Source: GCA-003244245 sp963823755 (GTDB taxonomy: Bacteria > Actinomycetota > Actinomycetes > Mycobacteriales > Pseudonocardiaceae). Taken from it: DNA of 64,000 nucleotides. The notes under the pieces are model-generated. The model was given only the letters and a program-made list of their open reading frames with translations. It was not told where the DNA came from and ran no database searches. The number at the start of each line of letters is the position of its first letter. Position 1 is the first letter of the stretch. Below are positions 45,901 through 54,229 of the stretch, in pieces. Position numbers and translations under genes: made by a program. The DNA lies in assembly GCA_963823755.1 (NCBI GenBank), contig CAWGMP010000016.1, positions 62,001 to 126,000 of the forward strand. Reading direction: 5' to 3'.

Positions 45901-45947
45901 ACGTGTTGGGGAGGGACGGGGTCCGGGCCCGTCCCTCCCCAACACGT
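45901..45947 (-). terminator. 20-bp hairpin downstream of the second glycine-rich gene
   Basis: Arms 45901-45920 and 45928-45947 are exactly complementary around a 7-nt loop. It lies about 145 bp after the stop of the glycine-rich gene on the minus strand. A second small inverted pair, CCTCAG and CTGAGG, follows between hairpin and gene, and the same pair occurs beside the first gene. Confidence 0.6.
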
Positions 45948-46092
45948 TGTTGTGTCCTCAGTCCAGGAACCCGGTCTGAGGCCGGTGGTTGTTGGGTACC
46001 GTCATGATGATCTCGTTGCCTGTCCCGGCGCGGTCGTGGCTAAACGCTCACGGCCACACAGTGGCATCGGCGACGAGTTCGTGCAGCGGAAT

Positions 46093-47010
46093 TTAGCTGC
46101 CGTTTCCACCCTGACCGCCAGCTCCCGCCGTGCCGCCTGTGCCACCAGCGCCACCATTGGGGTCGGCAACGCCGCCGGCGCCACCCGCGCCACCCGGCTT
46201 GCCGGGTGTGCCTGGGCCGTGGATGCTGCTGCCGCCGTTGCCGCCGGTGCCGCCGTGGCCGCCGGTGCCGCCGTTGCCGCCGCCGCCCTGAGTAGCCGAC
46301 GCACCACCGGCGCCGCCGACGCCGCCGCTGCCGCCAGCACCACCGTTACCGCCGTGGCCGTTGCTGGTGCTGTTGCCGCCGTTGCCACCGTTGGCACCGG
46401 TGCCACCGTTGCCACCCTGGCCACCCTTGCCGCTGGTTGCGCTGCTGGCTGCGCCGCCCGCGCCGCCCGCGCCGCCGCTCCCGCCGACACCACCGCCACC
46501 GCCGTCGCCGCTGATGGTGTTGCCGCCGCTGCCACCGACGGCACCGTTGCCACCATTGCCACCCTGGCCGCCCTGGTTTATGCCGGTGCCGCCTGCGCCG
46601 CCGGCGCCCCCGGCCGCGCCAGCACCACCGTTACCGCCGTTGCCGGTGGTGGTGCTGCCACCGTTGCCACCCTTACTGGCGTTGCCGCCGCTGCCGCCCG
46701 CGCCACCCGCCACGCCGGAAATGGTAGAGGTGCCACCGGCACCACCGGCACCACCGGCACCACCGACACAACCGGCACCACCGTTACCGGTGACGTTGCC
46801 GCTGCCGTTGCCACCACCCTGGGGAGAATTGCCACCGGGCATGCCGGGGTTGCCGGTGCCGGCGCCGCCGGCGGCGCCGGCGGCGCCGGGCGTGCCGGGT
46901 GTGCAGGGGGCGGCGAAGGCGCTAACCCCGCCGGCGAGCACTAAACCAGTTGCCAAAGCGGCGGAGGTGGCGAAAACGCCGAGCCGCCGCCGCATGATGT
47001 TGCGATCCAT
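46093..47010 (-). CDS. Secreted glycine-rich PGRS-like protein
   Basis: A 305-residue protein from ATG 47010, with GGAAGG about 8 nt upstream. The signal sequence MDRNIMRRRLGVFATSAALA...VSAFA is nearly that of the paralogue at 44.4 kb. The mature part is an unbroken Gly-rich domain with GGAGGAGG, GGNGG and GGTGG units, interspersed with short Ser/Thr/Asn stretches such as NSTSNGHGG and STISGVAGG, and with two cysteines (AAPCTPG and GAGCVGG). Probably exported and loosely structured; may form a Gly-rich helix bundle or bind the cell surface. No PE or PPE domain. Function unknown. Confidence 0.8.
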   Translation of the reverse strand: MDRNIMRRRLGVFATSAALATGLVLAGGVSAFAAPCTPGTPGAAGAAGGAGTGNPGMPGGNSPQGGGNGSGNVTGNGGAGCVGGAGGAGGAGGTSTISGVAGGAGGSGGNASKGGNGGSTTTGNGGNGGAGAAGGAGGAGGTGINQGGQGGNGGNGAVGGSGGNTISGDGGGGGVGGSGGAGGAGGAASSATSGKGGQGGNGGTGANGGNGGNSTSNGHGGNGGAGGSGGVGGAGGASATQGGGGNGGTGGHGGTGGNGGSSIHGPGTPGKPGGAGGAGGVADPNGGAGGTGGTAGAGGQGGNGS

Positions 47011-47123
47011 CGAAAAGCCTTCCGTAGTGGTCACGTAACGTGAGCAATCTGCAGGCTCCAGGTTTCACACCGATCGTCGACGATCGTTCACAGAACGTCA
47101 CCGTTCAAAAACACCTGCTCGAT

Positions 47124-47140
47124 CGGGTGAATTAAGCCCG
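47124..47140 (-). promoter_or_regulatory. CGGG-N-TTAA-CCCG motif upstream of the second glycine-rich gene
   Basis: CGGGTGAATTAAGCCCG, 114 bp upstream of the start codon, matching the motif at 45549-45565 in 15 of 17 positions. A nearby perfect palindrome CGATCGTCGACGATCG at about 47074 is not shared with the paralogue. Confidence 0.6.
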
Positions 47141-47514
47141 CCACACGGACCATCGCGACCACTGCCGGATATGCGACAGAAGAACGGTTAGTCAACCCAT
47201 ATGGCCCAGTATCGGCCTCAATGAGCAGATTGTCGGGTTATCACCGTTCGCCGTGAAGCTGGGAGATGAGTAGGCGACACGCGCGTCAAGGTGGCTTTTA
47301 GTTCGGGTGAGGTCTCACGATCTGTGACCGCCACCAAGAGATCACGGAGGATCGAGGACGAGTCAAACGGTGGGCGTCCGGTAACGTCGGCTACTCTATG
47401 AATGCAAGTCATCACACCCAGTGCACAGCCGCAGAGCACCGCGCACGGGGACCTGGTCTTGGACGCTAATCGGGTGAGAAGTGCCGGGTTGGTATTTGGT
47501 ATCGGCACTCGGTT
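47141..47514. other. Non-coding stretch
   Basis: About 370 bp upstream of the second glycine-rich gene. Overlapping open frames on both strands show no protein-like features. Confidence 0.4.
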
Positions 47515-47658
47515 AGGTTTCGGAGCTGGATTCGCCGTCGACTCGGTCACGCCAACACCCAAACAGTTCAGCGCTACGCCGAGCAGACCGACGCCACCGC
47601 CGACACGGAGATCCGCTCCTGGCGCCGCGGCACCATCACCCAGCTCTCCACTAAATGA
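47515..47658 (+). pseudogene. Tyrosine recombinase, C-terminal remnant
   Basis: The plus frame ending at TGA 47656-47658 reads SWIRRRLGHANTQTVQRYAE and then DTEIRSWRRGTITQLSTK. LGHANTQTVQRYA is the box II pattern of phage-type integrases (His, then the Tyr nucleophile). The rest of the gene is missing. The following 300 bp to the IS end at 47965 hold nothing I recognise. Confidence 0.6.
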
Positions 47659-47964
47659 TCTCCCCCAGATCCGAACTGTCTCTTGGTGTGGGGGTGCCGA
47701 TAAGGAAGCGGCCAGGAGCCGCCATCGATTGGTTATCTCCTGGTCAGCGCTTCGCCGACACAGCGCTTCGGCACTCCAAACAGTGCCCAGCGCCGCAACC
47801 GATCAGTGCTGTGACCAGTAACAACAGCCGTGTTGGCGGCTCATGACGCCGTTCTCACCGACACCCCGTGTTGCGGTGATCGGGCCTGTGATGCTGGTGA
47901 GCTCTCGTAATCGACTGGCCTGAGTGCTTCGTCCTGGTGGCTGGCCTGAATAGGGCGAACACCT

Positions 47965-49185
47965 GTGGGGCTCGGAAACTCGATGCAGTGTCCTGACCTG
48001 CGCCCCTCGTGTGGTGCCTGGGCATGGATGATCGTCGGATGCTGCTGTTGTCGATCTTGTACCGGTTCGTGCGCTGTCTACTTGGCCTGACTACCGTGCT
48101 GATGCGGCGAGATCTGAGCAAGGACGCCGAACTGCTGGTGTTGCGGCACGAGAACGTCGTGTTGCGCCGCCAGGTTGCCCGGGTGCGCTACACGTCTGCC
48201 GACCGGGCGTGGCTGGCTGCCTTGTCCCGGCTGCTGCCGCGCCGTCGCTGGGCCGCAGTCTTCTCGGTCACTCCCGCCACGATCCTGGCCTGGCACCGCC
48301 GGGTGGTCACGCGGAAATGGGACTACACCGCACGCCGCCGACCTGGACGTCCGCCCACCGCGGCGGCGATCACAAGCTTGGTCATGCGGATGGCTGCCGA
48401 GAATCCCACCTGGGGACACCGGCGGGTGCAGGGTGAGTTGGTCCGGCTCGGTCATCGGATCGCCGCCTCCACGGTGTGGCAGATTCTGCGTGACGCCGGT
48501 ATCGATCCTGCGCCTCGCCGGTCGGGTCCGACCTGGCGCCAGTTCCTCACCGCCCAAGCCAAGGCCGTCCTGACCGTGGATTTCGTGCACGTGGACACCG
48601 TGTTTCTCACCAGGATCTACGCGCTGATCGCGGTCGAGCACGGTTCCCGCCGGACATATCTGATTGGGGTGAGCGCGCATCCCACTGGGCGTGGACCACT
48701 CAAGCCGCTCGCAACCTGCTGATGGACCTCGGTGACCGTGTCGCCACCGTGAAGTTCCTGCTCCGCGACCGGGACTCCCGGTTCACTAGGGCGTTCGACG
48801 CGGTCTTCGCCGCGGATGGCATCCGGATCCTGACCAGTCCCCCGCGAGCGCCGCGAGCGAACGTGATCTGCGAACGAATGATCGGAACGCTGCGCCGCGA
48901 GCTGCTCGACAGGAGCCTGATCGTCAACGAACGCCACTTACGTCGGATCCTCACGGCCTACCTGCACCACTTCAACGCAGCGCGGCCACACCGAGCGCTG
49001 GCGCAACCCACACCGGCCCAAGCCGAAACCCCACCCCCACACGTGATCAACCTGGCCGGTCACCAGGTTCGCCGCAGACCGATCCTCGACGGACTCACCA
49101 GCGAGTACCACATCGCAGCATGATCGGACATGAGCACCCGTAAACCTGCTGGTCAAGCCCAGAATCCTATATTCGAGCCCCACAG
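47965..49185 (+). mobile_element. rve-type insertion sequence, copy 1
   Basis: An IS of about 1.22 kb. The right end CCTATATTCGAGCCCCACAG (49166-49185) and the left end CTGTGGGGCTCGGAAA (47965) are inverted over the outer 12 bases. The same type of end (CCTATTTTCGAGCGGGACAG) bounds copy 2 at 60.0-61.2 kb. It is inserted in another transposase remnant of the same family on the opposite strand. I could not define a target duplication. Confidence 0.6.
48024..49123 (+). pseudogene. Integrase-core (rve) transposase, frameshifted
   Basis: MDDRRMLLLSILYRFV leads to the HTH-like N-terminus with LSKDAELLVLRHENVVLRRQ, then the DDE core: first Asp in TVDFVHVDTV, second in LLRDRDSRFTRAFDAVF, Glu in NVICERMIGTLRRELLD, ending HQVRRRPILDGL. 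At about 48687 one G is missing from a GGGG run, so GVSAHPTG shifts out of frame and the continuation WTTQAARNLLMDLGD lies in the next frame. The relative at 60.1 kb has the intact form. Confidence 0.8.
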
Positions 49186-49455
49186 GATCCAGCGTCGCCT
49201 CACCAGGTCCCGGTGCCAGCGCAACACCGTGGCGGGGGTGACGATCCGATTCAGGCGGCAGGCCTGGGACAGCAACCCGGCCAGCGCCGCGAACACCGCC
49301 CGATCCGCCCACGACAGTCGCGGCCCTCTGACCTGGCGCCGGAGCACGGCAACCTCATGCCAGAGCACCAGGATCTCCGCGTTCTTCGATCGTGTGCTCC
49401 GGGCCAGCAATCCAAACCAGCCCACCAGCCATCGGAAGATCAGATAGAGCAGTCG
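49186..49455 (-). pseudogene. Second rve-type transposase, N-terminal remnant
   Basis: Minus-strand sequence LYLIFRWLVGWFGLLARSTR, NAEILVLWHEVAVLRRQV, LSWADRAVFAALAGLL and IVTPATVLRWHRDLVRRRW is the N-terminal third of an rve-type transposase different from copy 1. It is cut at 49186 by the right end of copy 1; no continuation is found left of 47965. Confidence 0.65.
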
Positions 49456-49469
49456 TGCCGTCGCGGCTT

Positions 49470-49553
49470 GCGATCATGCCTGACGGCCGTTGATTATTGA
49501 TGCCGCAGGTCAGCACCGTGGATGACCTATTCGGCACCCACACCGTGCGTTAG
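49470..49553 (+). pseudogene. Transposase 3'-end remnant, mutator-like
   Basis: The plus-strand piece VDDLFGTHTVR with its TAG stop resembles the end of the mutator-like transposase at 59.2 kb (ELDDRFGTH). Short and uncertain. Confidence 0.3.
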
Positions 49554-49876
49554 ACCGGAGTCATCCAGTGACGCCCGTGCTGCCGGATCCGTCTCTTGCC
49601 ACTCTTCGAGCCGTTCGACAACTGCAGAGATCCTGGCCAGGACTGGACGATCACGAAACTTGCCGTTGGTGAATTCCGCCGTCAGTGCTTCCAAGGATGC
49701 CCCAACGACGGACGTGGTGTGCTGCAGTAGGTCGACCAGCAGCACGCCACGCAGCGTCATCGGCACGACGGTCTCCGCTACTCGTACAGGGACTGCGGAG
49801 GCCTGCCGCAATGGACTCCCCGGAAGAAGTAGTAGCCCCTCGTTCCGGGGATGGCCGCCCAGCACGCAGTGGTGGT
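49527..49876 (-). pseudogene. HEPN-like gene, 3' part (split by IS30)
   Basis: This is the C-terminal half of the gene that begins at 53480. Removing the IS30 element and one copy of the GGT target duplication joins EVYN at 53106 to HHCVLGGHPRNEGLLLL here in one frame, continuing VAETVVPMTLRGVLLVDLLQ and ending LDDSGLTHGVGAE. The GTG at 49865 that appears to start this frame is internal to the original gene. Confidence 0.75.
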
Positions 49877-49937
49877 GGCGGATTTAAGCGGTCAGCGCAT
49901 CACATGAGATGATCTTATGTGATGAACGGAGACTTGA

Positions 49938-50285
49938 GTGCGCGGTAAAGTACTGACAGTCGAGGAAAGGGACGATATCCTCCGTGGGATATGCGAGAAT
50001 CAGTCAGACCGGGTGATCGCCGTCCGGCTGGGACGGAACCAGTCGGTGGTCTCCCGGGAGATCACCCGAAACGGCGGCCGCAACGGCTACCGGGTGCACG
50101 CCGCGCAGCAACGGTACGAGACGCTGAAAATTCGACCGAAAGAGCGGAAACTGGAGAAGAACAAACGATTGCATGATGCGGTCGCGGAGAAACTGCGGGA
50201 CGACTTCTCACCGGAACAGATCTCGGGCAGACTCAAAGCCGACCATCCCGACGACCCCGAGATGCGCGTGTCGCACGAGACGATC
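49938..50285 (+). CDS. IS30 transposase, exon 1
   Basis: Residues 1-116 of an IS30 transposase. The helix-turn-helix includes RNQSVVSREITRNGG, followed by KNKRLHDAVAEKLRDDFSPE (typical LxxxWSPEQIxxRL region) and MRVSHETI. The coding frame stops exactly after the ATC codon at 50283-50285, where the group II intron begins; without splicing the frame runs 75 bases into the intron. Splicing to exon 2 at 52441 gives HETIYQTLFLQARGEL, the normal IS30 sequence, and a 334-residue protein. Confidence 0.85.
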
Positions 50286-50893
50286 GTGCGCCACGAGGCG
50301 CCAGGTAATCGAGTGGAGGTGGGAGACCTTCGCCGTCGGTCCGTCGCAGCGGTCCGATAGAAGCTGGGGGCAGCCGGATCCGGGGAACGCCGGGGATGGT
50401 GGCAAGCGGCCCCGACAACGACGGGACGGATCGGTACTGCCAGAGGGGTCCGGGTCCGGCAAGCAAGACCAGAAGGTGCAACGAAAGTGAACCAGTGGTT
50501 GAAGTCTCGTAAGCGTGGGGCCGGCTCAAATCTGGTGGATAGGGGCCGGTGTGCAGTGCGTGACCTGTGCCGTGAGGTGAGGTCAACTCCGAAGCCGGTT
50601 GATTGTGTCGGTGGGGAGGCCACGGTGAAGGGCTGCGGCGTAGGCGTGGCGATGCTGCCGGGACAGAGCTGGGTCGCCTACCTGGTCGATCGATTCCTTG
50701 GTGAACGTGGGAACCATCTCTGGTTGCCCTGTCTTCTGGCCAGCCGGGTCGGAGGTGGGCAGGTTCGTTGCCAACTGTGGACTGGGAGATGGGGCGGAGG
50801 TCTCGTAGTAGTCCGGGCACGTGAAAGACGTGTACATGGCGAGGGGGACCAGCAAGTCGGCAGGGAGGATTCTGGAATGTCCGGAGATCGCTG

Positions 50894-52312
50894 GTGAATA
50901 CCGGTGAGCTGGAGCTGACCCTGTATCGGGCCGAGCGAAGGGTACGGGAGATCCAAACCAAACTGCACCGCTGGGCAGGTGATGAACCTCATCGCAGGTT
51001 TGATGATCTGTATAATCTTGTCTATGATCCCGCGTTCTTGTTGGTGGCGTGGGATCGGGTGCGGGGCAACAAGGGTGCACGCACGGCCGGGGTGGACGGG
51101 CAAACCGCTCATTATATCGAGGCCGTGCGTGGTGTTGAGGGGTTCCTGGAGGAGCTACGGGGTGATGTGAAGTCCCGTAGTTTCCGGCCATTGCCCGTGC
51201 GGGAGCGGATGATCCCGAAGGCGAACGGTAAGCTACGTCGTTTAGGGATACCCGCGGTTCGGGATAGGGTGGTGCAGGCAGCTCTGAAGCTGGTTGTGGA
51301 GCCGATCTTCGAGGCGGATTTTCTTCCGTGTTCTTACGGGTTCCGTCCGAATCGTCGGACTCATGACGCGGTCGCTGAGGTGCGTTATCTCACGTCCCGC
51401 TCGTATGAGTGGATCGTGGAGGGAGATATCTCGGCCTGCTTCGACGAGATCTCGCATCCGGCCCTGCTGGACCGGGTTCGGCAACGCGTCGGGGATAAAC
51501 GTGTCCTGGCTCTGGTGAAGGCGTTTCTCAAAGCGGGAATCCTCACGCAGGATGGTTCGCAGAGAGACACCACGACCGGTACCCCGCAAGGTGGGATACT
51601 GTCACCGCTGCTATCGAATGTGGCTCTCTCGGTGCTGGACGAGCATTTCGCCCACGCGCCGGGCGGGCCGGGCAGCAACGATACCGAACGGAGAAAACGC
51701 CGCCGCCATGGTCTACCCAACCACCGGCTGGTGCGGTACGCGGACGACTGGTGCCTGGTTATCTCGGGCACCCAGGAACACGCGGAGATCCTCCGCGGGC
51801 AAGCAGCGGAAGTCTTGTCCACGATGGGCCTACGCCTGTCACCGGACAAGACACTGATCACTCACATCGACAAGGGCCTCGATTTCCTCGGCTGGCGTAT
51901 CCAGCGTCACCGAAAGCGAGGCGCCACGAAACACTACGTCTATACCTATCCAGCCAAGAAAGCACTGAGTGCGGTCATGGCCACGGTGAAGACAGTGTGT
52001 CGACAGAACACGAACCTGCCGTTGGAAGCCCTTTTACATCAGCTTAACCGGATGCTGCGGGGCTGGACCGCCCACTTCAAGCACGGCTGCTCGAGTGCGA
52101 CCTTCGGCTACCTGCGGGCCTATCTATGGACACAGGTCATCAGGTGGGAAACGCGCAAGCACCGGAGGACCACGTGGAGACAACTGCGCTGTCGTTACGG
52201 TAGGTGGCCCGCTACGGGAAGCGTGGAACTGTTCGACCCGGCCAAAGTACGTACCGAATGGTACGTCTACCGGGGAGCGCGGATCCCGTCACCGTGGCCG
52301 AATACGGCATGA
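50894..52312 (+). CDS. ltrA: Group II intron reverse transcriptase/maturase
   Basis: A 472-residue intron-encoded protein starting at GTG 50894. RT domain motifs are PVRERMIPKANGKLRRLGIP, IFEADFLPCSYGFRPNRRTH, VEGDISACFDEI, TPQGGILSPLLSN and the catalytic VRYADDWCLV (YADD, residues 282-285). The thumb and maturase domain X follow, with RMLRGWTAHFKHGC and FGYLRAYLWTQV. The C-terminus ends soon after, so there is no HNH endonuclease domain; such introns often target DNA at replication forks. It acts in splicing and retrohoming of the surrounding intron. Confidence 0.93.
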   Translation: MNTGELELTLYRAERRVREIQTKLHRWAGDEPHRRFDDLYNLVYDPAFLLVAWDRVRGNKGARTAGVDGQTAHYIEAVRGVEGFLEELRGDVKSRSFRPLPVRERMIPKANGKLRRLGIPAVRDRVVQAALKLVVEPIFEADFLPCSYGFRPNRRTHDAVAEVRYLTSRSYEWIVEGDISACFDEISHPALLDRVRQRVGDKRVLALVKAFLKAGILTQDGSQRDTTTGTPQGGILSPLLSNVALSVLDEHFAHAPGGPGSNDTERRKRRRHGLPNHRLVRYADDWCLVISGTQEHAEILRGQAAEVLSTMGLRLSPDKTLITHIDKGLDFLGWRIQRHRKRGATKHYVYTYPAKKALSAVMATVKTVCRQNTNLPLEALLHQLNRMLRGWTAHFKHGCSSATFGYLRAYLWTQVIRWETRKHRRTTWRQLRCRYGRWPATGSVELFDPAKVRTEWYVYRGARIPSPWPNTA

Positions 52313-52341
52313 GAAACAGCGACAGACCAGCGGGGCTTGTG

Positions 52342-52440
52342 GAGAGCCCGGTGCTCAGTAATGGGCACGCCGGGTTCGGAAGGCGGACCGAGGAAACGGA
52401 CCAGTCGAAAGACCGGCACCGCGCCTCGGTCCGACCTTAC
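52342..52440 (+). ncRNA. Group II intron domains V and VI
   Basis: 52342-52378 forms a hairpin from GAGCCCGGTGC and GGCACGCCGGGTTC, with the AGC triad at its base, as in domain V. 52379-52440 holds GGACCGAGG and its complement CCTCGGTCC enclosing about 35 nt, domain VI, followed by the 3' splice site TTAC. The branch A was not assigned. Confidence 0.75.
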
Positions 52441-53097
52441 TACCAAACGCTGTTCCTGCAGGCACGAGGCGAGCTGCGGACACAGCTGAAGCTGGCCCTG
52501 CGAACCGACCGGGTCCAGCGAGTACCGCACGGGTCGACCCGCCCCAAGCAGGCCAGGATCGCCGGCATGGTCACCATCAGTGAGCGCCCGGCCGAGGCGA
52601 CAGACCGGGCGGTGCCGGGCCACTGGGAGGGAGACTTGATCATCGGGAGAAGCGGGAGATCGCAGATCGCGACCTTGGTGGAACGACACAGCCGATTCGT
52701 GATGCTCGCACGTATCCCGTATGATCGATGCGCCGACCGGGTCGCGACAATCCTGTCCCAGCGGATCGGCGAACTCCCCGAGCAGCTACGGCGATCGTTG
52801 ACCTGGGATCAGGGCGTGGAAATGGCCGGTCACGCCGCGTTCACGGTGGCCACGAATGTCCCCGTGTTCTTCTGCGATCCGCATTCACCATGGCAGCGCG
52901 GCAGCAACGAGAACACCAACGGATTACTCCGGCAGTATCTCCCCAAGGGAACCGATCTGTCGTGCTACACTCAGACCGAACTCGACGAGATCGCAGCAAA
53001 ACTGAACCGGAGACCCCGAAAAACACTGGGATTCAAAACCCCAACAGAGACACTGGACAAGGCGCTAATAGAAGCAGCTGATGCACTGACCATTTGA
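52441..53097 (+). CDS. IS30 transposase, exon 2
   Basis: Continues the transposase: YQTLFLQARGELRTQLK, RIAGMVTISERPAEA, then the DDE core with Asp in PGHWEGDLIIG, Asp in SLTWDQGVEMAGH and Glu in GSNENTNGLLRQYLPKG, ending with KTLGFKTPTETLD. The frame appears to be open further upstream (to 52204), but that part is intron sequence. 218 residues; needs splicing from exon 1 for a full protein. Confidence 0.85.
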   Translation, partial: YQTLFLQARGELRTQLKLALRTDRVQRVPHGSTRPKQARIAGMVTISERPAEATDRAVPGHWEGDLIIGRSGRSQIATLVERHSRFVMLARIPYDRCADRVATILSQRIGELPEQLRRSLTWDQGVEMAGHAAFTVATNVPVFFCDPHSPWQRGSNENTNGLLRQYLPKGTDLSCYTQTELDEIAAKLNRRPRKTLGFKTPTETLDKALIEAADALTI

Positions 53098-53104
53098 GAC
53101 CGCC

Positions 53105-53480
53105 GGTTATAGACCTCATCACTGCCTCCGACTGCCTCCCGAAGTTTCTTGGGCCGGAAGTCCGGGGCGTTCTTCATATCCTTACTGGAAGCGTTCAACC
53201 AGAACGCCGCCCGTTCGGGCTTCTGCGTGAAGTAGCCGAGCAGGTACCCGGACTCTAGGATCCCCCGCGCCAAGGTCGCTGCCGCGTAAAAGTGCCTACT
53301 CTCAAGCAGGTCAAGCGACCCGCGGATGAGGTCGCCGGTCATCTGCATCAGCGCGCCCACGACACGCACGTAGTCCTCCGCTGGCTCCAGCCGGGCTTCG
53401 AGACCAACCGCCACGAAGAAACCACCGGCCTCCGCGCAGAGTTCGCCCCGGTTGTCATCTGTCCACTCATGCTCCACCAT
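53105..53480 (-). pseudogene. HEPN-like gene, 5' part (split by IS30)
   Basis: Starts with MVEHEWTDDNRGELCAEAGG. Helical segments ALMQMTGDLIRGSLDLLESR, HFYAAATLARGILESGYLLG and ERAAFWLNASSKDMKN follow, up to EVYN where IS30 enters. With the 3' part the protein is about 240 residues. The helix pair with a repeated Arg-x-x-Leu-Glu pattern and a later YxHCxxGGHP recalls DUF5677-like HEPN proteins, which are often linked to stress or defence. This is a weak fold-level assignment. Confidence 0.65.
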
Positions 53481-53860
53481 CAGATCACAATGGCACGTCC
53501 ACGAGCATCACAAGCGTTCAACATCGTGCGTTGCCGAATAAGCCTCTAATGGATCAAGACGCCGGCTGCGCCGGCGCCGACGTGGCTGAGTCGGTCCTCC
53601 GGCTCGCGTGCTCGCCGGGCCGGTCCCGCTTGCTGCGCGCGGCCTGGCGGCCGTGCTCGCGCGGGCCAGCCCGGCGAGCGTGTTGCTCCTGGATCTCAGC
53701 AGCCGCGGGGGATGTGAACCCCGGTGGTCAGACCATATCTGTCCGTCGGGACTTCCGTTCCGCACCAGCGCCCGTTCGATGTGGCGGGTGGTGCTGAAGG
53801 GCTCCATACGGCACGGGCGCTGGGCATGACGGGCTCGTGGGGCGGGTTGGTGGCGGCGAA
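53481..53860. other. Degenerate region with a segment shared with 43.2 kb
   Basis: No intact gene. The part at about 53565-53690 resembles, in inverted orientation, the sequence at 43160-43290. Confidence 0.4.
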
Positions 53861-54228
53861 TCACGGGCAGGGTGGGAGATAGGGTATGTCCGATGAAAAG
53901 TACTGCTCCCAATTCGCGCGGGTGAGAGCGTTCGTGGTGATGGCGCAGATCCGCTGGATAGCTTGATCGGCGTTCATTTCCCAGAACCGCACCGTGTTGT
54001 CGTTGCCGCCGCTGGACAGGGTGTGCCCGTCCGGGCTGAACGCCACCGAGGCGACGGAGTCGGTGTGGCCGGTCAGGGGCTGGCCTAGTGGTATGGGGTG
54101 AGCTAGATCGGTCACGTTCCACAACCGCACCGTGGCGTCGTTGCTGCTGCTGGCCAGGGTGCGCCCGTCCGGACTGAACACCACCGACCAGATTCCCTCG
54201 GTGTGGCCGGTGAGGGGCTGGCCTAGCG
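53861..54228 (-). pseudogene. WD40-repeat protein, C-terminal remnant
   Basis: Two WD40 blades are readable: ALGQPLTGHTEGIWSVVFSP, GRTLASSSNDATVRLWNVTD, and PLTGHTDSVASVAFSPDGHT, NDNTVRFWEMNADQA. The end RICAITTNALTRANWEQYFS and SDIPYLPPCP is the usual tail of large actinobacterial signalling or NTPase proteins with C-terminal WD40 propellers. The 5' side is cut near 54229 by an IS982 remnant. Confidence 0.75.
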
Positions 54229-54229
54229 C

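Larger units (their letters stand above)
50286..52440 (+). mobile_element. Complete group II intron (2155 bp)
   Basis: Begins GTGCGCCACGAGG and ends CCGACCTTAC, the usual group II ends (GTGYG ... AY). It encodes a reverse transcriptase in domain IV and has a domain V-like hairpin and a domain VI near the 3' end. It lies between two codons of the IS30 transposase in the sense direction, so a spliced transcript restores the protein. A 289-bp copy of its 5' end is at 41821-42109. Confidence 0.9.
49877..53104 (+). mobile_element. IS30-family element carrying a group II intron
   Basis: Imperfect inverted ends of 26 bp (49877-49902 and 53079-53104) share GGCGG at the tip and GGTCAG-GCATCA inside. 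The element is flanked by GGT on both sides (49874-49876 and 53105-53107), a 3-bp target duplication as made by IS30 elements. Without the 2155-bp intron it is 1073 bp, the usual IS30 size. It splits a HEPN-like gene. Confidence 0.85.

Noticed and set aside
45895..46944. Ala/Thr-rich open frame antisense to the second glycine-rich gene
   Set aside because: Low-complexity shadow of GGN repeats; no start signal, and the other strand has signal peptide and ribosome binding site.
52204..52440. Upstream extension of the IS30 exon 2 frame
   Set aside because: This part is the intron 3' end (reverse transcriptase end, domains V and VI); the open frame is accidental.
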